A stretch of DNA of 33,800 bases from assembly GCF_025056915.1 (NCBI RefSeq), contig NZ_JANWVH010000026.1, forward strand, positions 1-33,800. Reading direction: 5' to 3'. Origin of the DNA: Meiothermus sp. Its GTDB lineage: Bacteria > Deinococcota > Deinococci > Deinococcales > Thermaceae. A program made the position numbers and the translations under genes. Positions 28,045-33,800 of this stretch are shown here, piece after piece. The notes under the pieces are model-generated. The model saw only the letters and a program-made list of their open reading frames with translations, ran no database searches and had not been told where the DNA came from. Positions within the stretch are counted from its first letter, which is position 1; every line of letters starts with the position of its first letter.

Positions 28045-28854
28045 GTGGAGCGTATTGTTAGGAAACCCGCCTCTCGGGGGCTTGCCGTCCCCAAGCCCCT
28101 GCTCACGGGGCTCAACGCCCTGACGGGCTTTTTCGTCTTGCTGCTGGCGTGGCATGTTCTCTCTCACACCGTGGCTCCCAAAGTACCTGAACCCTCCAAG
28201 ACCCTTGGCATCTTCTGGCAGATGTTCATCAACCCCTTCTACGACAACGGGCCCAACGACAAGGGCATCGGCTTGCAGTTGTGGCTCTCGCTCGAGCGCG
28301 TCTTCGTGGGCTTTGGCTTGGGGGCTTTGATCGCCGTGCCGCTTGGCATCTTGATCGGAGCCTCGGAGGGGTTGCGGGCGATGCTCAACCCGGTGATCCA
28401 GATGCTGCGCCCGGTGTCACCGCTGGCCTGGTTCCCGGTGGGCCTGGCCGCCTTTCAAGCCTCGGAGCAAGCGGCCATCTTCGTCATCGCCATCTGCTCG
28501 CTGTGGCCCACCCTGATTAACACCGCGCTGGGCGTGGGCTCGATCCCGCAGGACTACCGCAACGTGGCCAGGGTCTACGCCTTCTCGCCCTGGACCTACC
28601 TCACCTGCGTGGTGCTGCCCCACAGCCTGCTCTACGTCCTCACCGGCTTCCGGCTGGGCATGGGCATCGCCTGGATGGTGATCGTGGCTGCTGAGATGCT
28701 CGCCGGTGGCACCGGCGTGGGCTTCTTCGTGTGGGACAGCTACAACTCAGGCCAGCTCGAGTACGTCATGGCGAGCATCCTCTTCATCGGGCTGGTGGGC
28801 TGGGCGCTGGACAGCGCGCTGGGGTGGTTGGTCAGGCGCTTCAGTCACGGCTAA
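28045..28854 (+). CDS. nrtB: Nitrate ABC transporter permease (NrtB-like)
   Basis: This 269-residue inner-membrane permease belongs to the NrtB/SsuC family. Several hydrophobic helices are visible, beginning with LTGFFVLLLAWHVLSHTV. The coupling segment is VARVYAFSPWTYLTCVVLPHSLLYVLTG-like, with the preceding GSIPQDYRNVARV typical of the family ('EAA' region). I choose the GTG at 28045, which has AAGGAGG (28031-28037) 7 nt upstream. A TTG two codons earlier is too close to that site, and the longer open frame to 27931 overlaps nrtA. Two copies would form the channel. Confidence 0.92.
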   Translation: MERIVRKPASRGLAVPKPLLTGLNALTGFFVLLLAWHVLSHTVAPKVPEPSKTLGIFWQMFINPFYDNGPNDKGIGLQLWLSLERVFVGFGLGALIAVPLGILIGASEGLRAMLNPVIQMLRPVSPLAWFPVGLAAFQASEQAAIFVIAICSLWPTLINTALGVGSIPQDYRNVARVYAFSPWTYLTCVVLPHSLLYVLTGFRLGMGIAWMVIVAAEMLAGGTGVGFFVWDSYNSGQLEYVMASILFIGLVGWALDSALGWLVRRFSHG

Positions 28855-28879
28855 GGCCTTACACTCGGCAGGAGCACTT

Positions 28880-29692
28880 ATGGCATTCTTGCAGATCTCG
28901 AGCGTCCACAAGCGTTTTGGCAGTTATGCCGCGCTGGAAAACGTCAACCTGAGTGTTCAGCAAGGCGAGGTGATCGCCCTCATCGGCCATTCGGGCTGTG
29001 GAAAGTCCACCCTGCTGTCCATGATCGCCGGGCTTAGCCAGCCCACCCAGGGGGAAATCCTGCTCGAGGGCCGACCCCTGAAAGGCCCCGGCCCCGAACG
29101 GGGGGTGGTGTTTCAGAACTACTCGCTCTTGCCCTGGCTTTCGGTCTACCAAAACGTCAAGGTGGCGGTGGCCTCGGTGCACCGGGAGCGAACCGACGAC
29201 GAGAAGGCCCGCATCACCGAGAAGTTTCTCCAGATCGTGGGGCTGTGGGCGCACCGACACAAAAAGCCGGGTGAGATCTCCGGCGGCATGAAGCAGCGTA
29301 CCGCGCTGGCCCGCGCGCTTGCGACCAACCCCAAGCTCCTGCTGCTTGACGAGCCCTTCGGCGCGCTCGACGCCCTGACCCGCGCCAACTTGCAGGACGA
29401 GTTGTTGCGGGTGTGGGACTCGACGCTCGAGGACAGCTTCCTTAGGGCCATCTGGGGCGGCGAGCGAAAGACCATCCTCCTGGTCACGCACGACATCGAG
29501 GAGGCCATCTACCTCTGTGACCGCATCGCCGTGATGAGCAACGGCCCCGCCGCCAGCATCGGCAAGGTGGTGGAGGTGCCGCTGCCACGCCCCCGCGACC
29601 GGCGGCAGATGCTCGAGAGCCGCGCCTACGTGGAGATCAAGGAGGAACTGCTGCACCTGCTGACCGTGGTCTACGCCAAAAAAGCCGCCTGA
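28880..29692 (+). CDS. nrtD: Nitrate ABC transporter ATP-binding protein (NrtD/NrtC N-terminal type)
   Basis: This 270-residue ABC ATPase has Walker A GHSGCGKST (residues 36-44), GVVFQNYSLLPWLSVYQNV (Q-loop), ISGGMKQRTALARAL (signature), LLLLDEPFGALDALTRANLQ (Walker B and D-loop), and VTHDIEEAIYLCDRI (H-loop). These match NrtD/SsuB/TauB ATPases. It includes a short insertion typical of NrtD (WDSTLEDSFLRAIWGGERKT). Cyanobacterial systems have a second ATPase with a fused NrtA-like domain (NrtC). None is present here, so this one probably works as a homodimer. AGGAG lies just before the ATG at 28880. It is the last gene of the operon, and its stop is followed by the half copy of the repeat. Confidence 0.92.
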   Translation: MAFLQISSVHKRFGSYAALENVNLSVQQGEVIALIGHSGCGKSTLLSMIAGLSQPTQGEILLEGRPLKGPGPERGVVFQNYSLLPWLSVYQNVKVAVASVHRERTDDEKARITEKFLQIVGLWAHRHKKPGEISGGMKQRTALARALATNPKLLLLDEPFGALDALTRANLQDELLRVWDSTLEDSFLRAIWGGERKTILLVTHDIEEAIYLCDRIAVMSNGPAASIGKVVEVPLPRPRDRRQMLESRAYVEIKEELLHLLTVVYAKKAA

Positions 29693-29694
29693 TG

Positions 29695-29761
29695 CGCGGC
29701 CACTGTTCTGTTCAGAACCCGGCTTTCCCCTCCTCGAATGGCGCATCATATGGGAAGAGCG
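29695..29761. repeat. MITE-like repeat, copy 2 (right half only)
   Basis: About 65 bp match the right half of copy 3, starting at GCCACTGTTCTGTTCAGAAC and ending with the inverted-end sequence GAAGAGCG at 29754-29761. The left half, including its CGCTCTTC end, is missing. The fragment fills the gap between the nrtD stop (29692) and the TAG stop of the converging flavoprotein gene (29764-29766). GTTCTG-TT-CAGAAC inside it can form a small hairpin. The right boundary GAAGAGCGCTCTA is the same as in copy 1. Confidence 0.75.
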
Positions 29762-29763
29762 CT

Positions 29764-30867
29764 CTAGCAGACACATCCCGAGGTGCAGCAGCGAGCCAGA
29801 TTCTCGGCCCACATGCCCTGTTCCCGATAAGGCTCCAGGGGACTTGAGTCCACCCCCAGCCGCTTGGCGATGGCGCTGGCCACAACCGGGAAGCGGCTGC
29901 GGAACTTGTAGACGAAACAGAAAGCCGTGGATCGGTGGTTGACCTTTGGCCCCACCAGGAAAAGCCCAGGGGCCAGCGTGGACTCGTCGGATTCCTCGCG
30001 CAGGATGGGACTGGCCCCATTCCACTCAAACAGGTGCTGCACCGGCTCGAAGCCACCCCCAAACCCGGTGGCCAGTATGGGGATGGTGGGGGCGAGGAGG
30101 TGCCCCCGCGGTAGGACAAGCCGGTAATGGCCGTTCTGGGCCCGAAGCTGCCGAACCCTGGCCCTTCGCAGCTCGAGCCGCCCGGTCGCCTGCGCCTGCC
30201 AGAGACGTTCGCGCGTGTAAGGAGAGACATCCTGGCTGGGTTCCCCGGTCTGCTTTTCCCAGGGGGCTGCCGGGTCGAGCACCACCACCCGCTTGCCCAG
30301 CCGGGTCAGATGATAAGCGGCGTCCAGGCCCGACTCGTAACCACCTATGACCACAAACTCCTCTCCTTCCAGCGCAGTCCAGCGTCGAATCTGCCCGTAG
30401 TGGAGGCCCAGCTCGGATCCAGGAAAAAGGGCCTGGGGGAACTGGAACTCCCCGGTCGCCCAGACTACGAAGCGGGCCTCGAGCAGGCCACGGCGGGTCT
30501 CCACCCGGAAACCTTCGGGTCGGGCTTCCACGTGGGTGACCTCCGTCCCGTTCTCCACCCGGAGTTTGTAGTGCTCCACCAGTGCCTCGAGGTAGCGGGC
30601 GTAGTCTAGACCGCTGGGGTGCTCTTTGCCCAGGGTGAAGGCTGGGGAGGTCTCGGGGTTGAGCGCGTTGAGGTCGGGGAGGCCAAAGGCATTGGCGGTA
30701 AAGCTCGGGGTAATGAAGCGGGTCTCCCTGGGCCAGTGGCGGAAGGAGGCCCCGATGCCGTAGCGCTCTACGATTAGAAACTTCAGCCCCAGCCGGTGCA
30801 GGGCCAGGGCCACGCCGACCCCGGCGGCCCCGGCCCCAACGATTAGGATGTCCACCTTCTCACTCAA
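29764..30867 (-). CDS. FAD/NAD(P)-binding oxidoreductase (CzcO-like flavoprotein) with Cys-rich C-terminus
   Basis: This 367-residue protein has two dinucleotide sites: FAD at VDILIVGAGAAGVGVALALH (near the N-terminus) and a likely NAD(P) site at EFVVIGGYESGLDAAYHL (about residue 175). WATGEFQFPQ and ILATGFGGGFEP are the ATG motifs of class B flavin monooxygenases and CzcO-type proteins. The C-terminus ends ENLARCCTSGCVC, four cysteines in eight residues, unusual for the fold and suggestive of metal or thiol chemistry. I choose the TTG at 30867 because GGAGG lies 6 nt upstream and the protein then starts at the FAD strand. Its neighbour upstream is the AztD-like zinc chaperone, 164 bp away on the same strand, so a metal-related role is possible. 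The substrate is unknown. Confidence 0.8.
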   Translation of the reverse strand: MSEKVDILIVGAGAAGVGVALALHRLGLKFLIVERYGIGASFRHWPRETRFITPSFTANAFGLPDLNALNPETSPAFTLGKEHPSGLDYARYLEALVEHYKLRVENGTEVTHVEARPEGFRVETRRGLLEARFVVWATGEFQFPQALFPGSELGLHYGQIRRWTALEGEEFVVIGGYESGLDAAYHLTRLGKRVVVLDPAAPWEKQTGEPSQDVSPYTRERLWQAQATGRLELRRARVRQLRAQNGHYRLVLPRGHLLAPTIPILATGFGGGFEPVQHLFEWNGASPILREESDESTLAPGLFLVGPKVNHRSTAFCFVYKFRSRFPVVASAIAKRLGVDSSPLEPYREQGMWAENLARCCTSGCVC

Positions 30868-31031
30868 AAACCACCTCCAGGGCTCGGGATGGGAAGGAGG
30901 CGGGGGCAACACCCGCTCGGATCCTGCAGGCCAAAGTTTCCCACTGCACCTCTTTAGACCCCTTTAGAGCGGCTGCACCCGGTTGTCATGTTCATCCAGG
31001 CTGGAAGATGAGCGCTTGCAGGTGAGGGGTT

Positions 31032-32177
31032 TTAGTGGCGTGCTCCCGCTACCCAGAGCCAGGCCAGGCTGGCCGGGGTGCCTCCTACCTGAAAGCGCCG
31101 CTTGACCTGTAGAGGCTTCAGGGCCACCTCGAGCACCTCGCCGCTATTAGAGAGGCTCACGAAGGCCAGCCCCTCTCCCAACGCCAACCCGGGCCGCACT
31201 GCACCCTCGCCGCCGGGGGCGATGGCTTCAGAGACTTTCAGGCTGGCCAGCACCTTGCCCGTGGGGGCCTCGAGGGTGTGTAGATGGCCGTCGCTGGTCA
31301 GCACCAGCAGCAGCCCCTCGCGGTCAAAGTCGAAGCGCACCGGGCTGGCGGGCAGCGGAATGGGTCGGATGGCGGTATCCACCCGGGCCAGTCCCTGGCC
31401 AAAGTTGCCGATGAAAAAGGGATGCTTCGGGTAAGCGACCAGGGTGCCTACCCGCACGCGCTCCGGGGTACCGGGGGGGTTGGCCAGCTTTCGGGCGGTA
31501 AAGCCCCTGCCCTGCTGTTCCAGCAAGAGCACCCCGTCAGCGCATCCATAGGCCACGCTGCCACCCCGCACCGCCTGGCCGTGGAGCCTGGGGCAGCCGG
31601 CGAACTCGGTGACCTTGCGCCCACCATGGGTGTAGAGCTCCACCACGCCCCGGTTCAGGCTCCCGGCCAGCACCACCCCAGGCAGGGCCACCGGGGCTCC
31701 GTGGTCGGGTGAACCGGTGGCAATCTGCTTGAAGTCGGGCGACAGGCCCAGCCTGCGGGCGTCAAACAGCGCAATGCTGCCGTTCCCATCGTTGTAGATG
31801 GCCACCAGGTCGCCAAAGCCCTTGAGGTGGGTGGGCTTGGGGCCGGTGTGGACGGTGGCCCAGATGTAGGGGTTTTTCACCACCAGGTCTTGGTGATCCC
31901 CATGTTCCTCCAGCCCCAGGCCGCCGTAAACGATGCTGACCTGGTTTTGCTCGCGGTGAACGGCAAAGGCGTACTGGCCGCCCGGGGCGGTGTAGACGCT
32001 GGCCGGGCCCGGCACGGTGAACCGCCCCACCAACTCGCCCTTTTCCAGGTCGAGCACCTGCAAGAGTCCAGTTCGTCCATCGGCCACCACCAGGCGGCCC
32101 GGATGGCTTCCCTCACCACCTGAGGCCGTGGGGGCCAAGACCGCCAGTGCTGCAACCATTGCCGTCCATGGAAACAT
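31032..32177 (-). CDS. aztD: AztD-like periplasmic zinc metallochaperone (beta-propeller)
   Basis: This 381-residue exported protein has a signal peptide (MFPWTAMVAALAVLAPTASGG). Repeated beta-propeller blades follow, such as GRLVVADGRTGLLQVLDLEKG and GNGSIALFDARRL. Histidines cluster in LGLEEHGDHQDLVVKNP and GPKPTHLKGFGD, and this pattern matches AztD, a zinc chaperone that loads the AztC binding protein. The ATG at 32192 contains the Shine-Dalgarno sequence (GGAGG) of the ATG at 32177, so I use the latter. A 22-bp Fur-family-like palindrome sits just upstream (32198-32219), which fits control by Zur. The partner genes aztA, aztB and aztC are not in this window. The family call is from memory of AztD motifs. 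Confidence 0.78.
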   Translation of the reverse strand: MFPWTAMVAALAVLAPTASGGEGSHPGRLVVADGRTGLLQVLDLEKGELVGRFTVPGPASVYTAPGGQYAFAVHREQNQVSIVYGGLGLEEHGDHQDLVVKNPYIWATVHTGPKPTHLKGFGDLVAIYNDGNGSIALFDARRLGLSPDFKQIATGSPDHGAPVALPGVVLAGSLNRGVVELYTHGGRKVTEFAGCPRLHGQAVRGGSVAYGCADGVLLLEQQGRGFTARKLANPPGTPERVRVGTLVAYPKHPFFIGNFGQGLARVDTAIRPIPLPASPVRFDFDREGLLLVLTSDGHLHTLEAPTGKVLASLKVSEAIAPGGEGAVRPGLALGEGLAFVSLSNSGEVLEVALKPLQVKRRFQVGGTPASLAWLWVAGARH

Positions 32178-32197
32178 TCGCAGAACCTCCATACAGA

Positions 32198-32219
32198 TAT
32201 TGATAACGCATTATCAATA
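32198..32219. promoter_or_regulatory. Fur/Zur-type operator palindrome upstream of aztD
   Basis: The arms TATTGATAA and TTATCAATA are perfect inverted repeats around CGCA, 22 bp in all. The core TGATAA-N4-TTATCA resembles Fur-family boxes, including Zur boxes of the TGATAAT/ATTATCA type. It lies 20 nt before the chosen aztD start, where it would cover the promoter (a candidate minus-strand -35 TTGTCT lies at about 32222-32227). The gene's likely zinc role makes Zur the best guess. Confidence 0.65.
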
Positions 32220-32227
32220 AAGAGACA

Positions 32228-32446
32228 AGACCCTGCGCCGAGAATGAAGCCGGTCGGGCGAGCAATCCGAAGTCCCCAGTGTCCCCAAGCCCCCGGATGA
32301 GGGTGCCGGTCACCGGAGGGTGGGCCGTAGCAGCCCGGATGATATCCATAGAGCCTGCTAGGAAGCCGAACCCAAGCCATCAAGGACTTTCGGTAAATAC
32401 AGAACCGAGAAGACCAGCCCGAGAAACCCCTAAGGGTTTCAGCTGA
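32228..32446 (+). pseudogene. Possible 3' remnant of an IS200/IS605-type tnpB gene
   Basis: An open frame without a usable start runs to TGA at 32444-32446 and reads basic, Pro-rich sequence ending PRRPARETPKGFS. Such low-complexity tails followed by two compact hairpins are usual at the right end of tnpB-carrying elements. I see no RuvC motif or zinc-finger cysteines, so only the tail could be left. The assignment is inference from layout and general resemblance. Confidence 0.3.
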
Positions 32447-32463
32447 ACGCCCGTAGTTACGGG
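32424..32463. repeat. Pair of compact hairpins at a probable IS right end
   Basis: AAACCC (32424-32429) pairs with GGGTTT (32434-32439) across CTAA. CCCGT (32450-32454) pairs with ACGGG (32459-32463) across AGTT. They flank the stop codon of the possible tnpB remnant. Subterminal hairpins are the recognition structures of IS200/IS605 elements, and the same DNA can encode the 3' end of an omega RNA. They may instead be a terminator, but no T-run follows. Confidence 0.4.
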
Positions 32464-32795
32464 TCTGTCGGCCAAAACGAGGCATCCATGCTCTGTTGCA
32501 AAGTTCCCTTGATGTGGCAGGCCAACCAACGGTAGGCGTTGCAAACCAGCGCCTTGACCCGGCACGCGCCAATCCGCAGGCGGGGTTTGCGCCAACGAAC
32601 CTCCTCACCGAGCTTGCGTTTGAGGACAGATATCACCGTTTCGCTCTCCCAGAGTTGCCCGAGAAGAGCGTCGAGCCTTGCCTGAGAGACCCACACGGCC
32701 CGCGCCATGAGCACGGCTGCCGTCAGAGCCCCTCTTCGCCGAAGCGGCGAACTCAGGTCAGGGAACCCTACCCCTCGTCCATCAAACCCCTTCAC
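32457..32795 (-). pseudogene. DDE-type transposase remnant (C-terminal part)
   Basis: The minus strand encodes WESETVISVLKRKLGEEVR followed by basic residues and KALVCNAYRWLA. This is the glutamate (E) block and following helix of IS4/IS5-type DDE transposases, whose usual form is about 'AESVxSxxKRxxG...VKxLVYNxxR'. Only about 112 codons remain open. No catalytic aspartates, no credible start and no inverted ends were found, so it is a dead fragment. Confidence 0.55.
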
Positions 32796-32991
32796 TTAGC
32801 TCCGAAGGGGTTGACCCGCCTGGTCTGAAAGCGGGCGCTGGCCTGTGTGGGGCGAAACCTGGTACTACCTCCTCCACCACCCCTAAGCGCTGTAACCACC
32901 GGTTAATCCCATCCTGGTGACTTGTACCGAAGCGCTGATCCATCCGGCTGAAGGGGCTGGGGAGGGTGGGTTGTGGCTGGGCCGCCTATCT
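32796..32991. other. Intergenic stretch with degenerate coding traces
   Basis: No intact gene is seen. On the minus strand a short open stretch (GTSHQDGINRWLQRLGVVEE) stops in frame before the transposase remnant and could be more of the same decayed element, but the match is too weak to name. Confidence 0.3.
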
Positions 32992-33131
32992 CGCTCTTCA
33001 CAGACGTGGCCGCCCACGAAAACGAGAATGCGTCTGGGCCGAGACGCATGTTTTCGAGTTTCCAGGCAGCCACTGTTCTGTTCAGAACCAGGCTCTCTCC
33101 AACTCGAATGGCGCATAATATGGGAAGAGCG
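32992..33131. repeat. MITE-like repeat, copy 3 (full length)
   Basis: This 140-bp element has exactly the length of copy 1 and the same 8-bp inverted ends (CGCTCTTC at 32992-32999, GAAGAGCG at 33124-33131). Inside, ATGCGTCT (33028-33035) pairs with AGACGCAT (33042-33049), extended by CGAAAA/TTTTCG. GTGGCCGCC (33006-33014) pairs with GGCAGCCAC (33065-33073) with one mismatch. GTTCTG/CAGAAC forms a third hairpin. ATCT flanks both ends and could be a 4-bp target duplication, though this rests on one copy. No gene overlaps it. Confidence 0.8.
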
Positions 33132-33297
33132 ATCTAACCTGGCCTGCAGGGTATCTTGGGGAGCGTTTACGACTAATTTAGGTTCATTGCACAAGCCCTG
33201 CAGCAGAGCATGCACACAACCCGATATCCGTTTGCGCTTCCCAGGGTGTTCTCTCCAGCACCGTGCTGGCAAAGGCCCAGCGTGAAGGCAGCGCGAC
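33132..33297. other. Intergenic stretch before the toxin gene end
   Basis: There is no coding sequence of note. CTGCAGGG near 33144-33151 and CCCTGCAG near 33197-33204 form a spaced inverted repeat. No RNA gene or terminator was recognised. Confidence 0.35.
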
Positions 33298-33708
33298 TCA
33301 GGGCTCGAGCAGTTCCACCTGAGGAAACACTGCCCTGTACACAGTGGCGTCGAAGGTCAGCACGGCCAGATGGTGGTGCTCGGCATGGGCTGCAATAAGG
33401 AAGTCGGCCAGGATGCGGCGCGGCAGTTGCCCCGCCCTTCGCAGGCGGGCGTAGCGGCCCAGGGCTTCCCCGGCCCGCTCCCAAAGGGCCTCGGGCATCT
33501 CCCAGGCCACCCGTATGCCCGTGGATCTCAGAAAGGGTTTGATCTGGCCTTCCCAGAATTCCGAGGCCCGTAGCTCGGCATACACCGGGGGGCTGATCAG
33601 CAGCAAGCCTCGCCCGGCGGCCTGCAGGATGGCCCGCTGAGCCCTGGCCTGCTGCATGTCGCTGTTGTCGAGCGCGGACAGAACGACGTTGGTATCCAGG
33701 CTGATCAT
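33298..33708 (-). CDS. vapC: PIN-domain ribonuclease, VapC-type toxin
   Basis: This 136-residue single-domain PIN protein opens with MISLDTNVVLSALDN. The acidic Mg2+-binding residues expected for the fold are in place: D5, E45 (PPVYAELRAS), D102 (RRILADFLIAAHA) and D120 (VLTFDATVYRAVFP). Such proteins cleave RNA (often tRNA) when freed from their antitoxin. The ATG at 33708 overlaps the stop of the upstream small gene (ATGA, 33705-33708), the usual arrangement of vapBC pairs. The length is typical, and nothing suggests inactivation. Confidence 0.9.
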   Translation of the reverse strand: MISLDTNVVLSALDNSDMQQARAQRAILQAAGRGLLLISPPVYAELRASEFWEGQIKPFLRSTGIRVAWEMPEALWERAGEALGRYARLRRAGQLPRRILADFLIAAHAEHHHLAVLTFDATVYRAVFPQVELLEP

Positions 33709-33800
33709 GGCTCGGGCCAGTCGTCCCAGCCGCGCTGGGATCGGACGTGCCGAGCTGCGTCGCCCCCGGTTTCGCTGCTCAGGTCGGCGCTGTAGGCCCT
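33705..33800 (-). CDS. Antitoxin C-terminal end (VapB-type, partial)
   Basis: The gene runs in from the right edge and stops at 33705-33707. About 31 codons are visible, reading RAYSADLSSETGGDAARHV and ending GWDDWPEP. The acidic, Trp-containing tail is what a VapB antitoxin uses to block the PIN active site. The DNA-binding N-terminus lies outside the window, so its family (AbrB, RHH or Phd) cannot be told. Confidence 0.7.
   Translation of the reverse strand, partial: RAYSADLSSETGGDAARHVRSQRGWDDWPEP

Noticed and set aside
32992-33131. Conserved minus-strand peptide (RRILVFVGGHVCEERD) present in copies 1 and 3 of the repeat
   Set aside because: It is explained by nucleotide conservation of the left half of the repeat. 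There is no shared start, stop or ribosome site.

Overview
The window looks like chromosomal DNA of a thermophile of the Thermaceae (Deinococcus-Thermus phylum), most likely a Meiothermus-like species. That is inferred from high GC, the very frequent CTCGAG word, tightly packed genes with 1-8 nt ATGA/GTGA/TGATG overlaps, GTG and TTG starts, and the protein families. No 16S or marker gene is present to confirm it.

Layout. (1) 1-206 is the tail of an oligopeptide-type ABC ATPase. (2) 262-3993 (+) is a four-gene iron/siderophore ABC importer (permease, ATPase, binding protein, permease). (3) 4217-19035 (-) is a 12-gene cobalamin operon, read from right to left behind a cobalamin riboswitch (19148-19267): btuF-like, btuC-like, cobO, a [2Fe-2S] protein, a second binding protein/permease/ATPase set, cobN with a fused N-terminal [2Fe-2S] domain, a fused ChlI-ChlD chelatase partner, cbiB, cobD and cobQ. 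(4) 19281-19541 is a divergent regulatory region with a near-consensus sigma-70 promoter. (5) 19542-29692 (+) is a nitrate assimilation operon: nitrate reductase, three tetrapyrrole genes for siroheme (sirC, SUMT, hemD), nirB, nirD and a nitrate ABC importer. (6) 29764-32177 (-) holds a flavoprotein with a Cys-rich tail and an AztD-like zinc chaperone behind a Fur/Zur-type palindrome. (7) 32220-33297 is a graveyard of IS remnants. (8) 33298-33800 (-) is a PIN-domain toxin and the end of its antitoxin.

How they work together. The B12 operon imports corrinoid or cobalt, inserts cobalt (CobN plus ChlID), adenosylates (CobO), amidates (CobQ), makes the aminopropanol linker (CobD) and attaches it (CbiB). 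Ring-building genes beyond precorrin-2 are absent. The divergent nitrate operon carries HemD, SUMT and SirC, so it makes precorrin-2 and sirohydrochlorin for the siroheme of NirB, and precorrin-2 is also the B12 branch point. The two tetrapyrrole users are therefore back to back around one control region.

A short MITE-like repeat (140 bp, inverted ends CGCTCTTC) occurs in two full copies and one half copy. Two of the copies abut the TAG stop codon of the neighbouring gene. Points most worth a second look are the doubled [2Fe-2S] domain around CobN, the second ABC system whose binding protein resembles a family annotated for F420-0, the repeat family, and the putative Zur-controlled AztD/flavoprotein pair.
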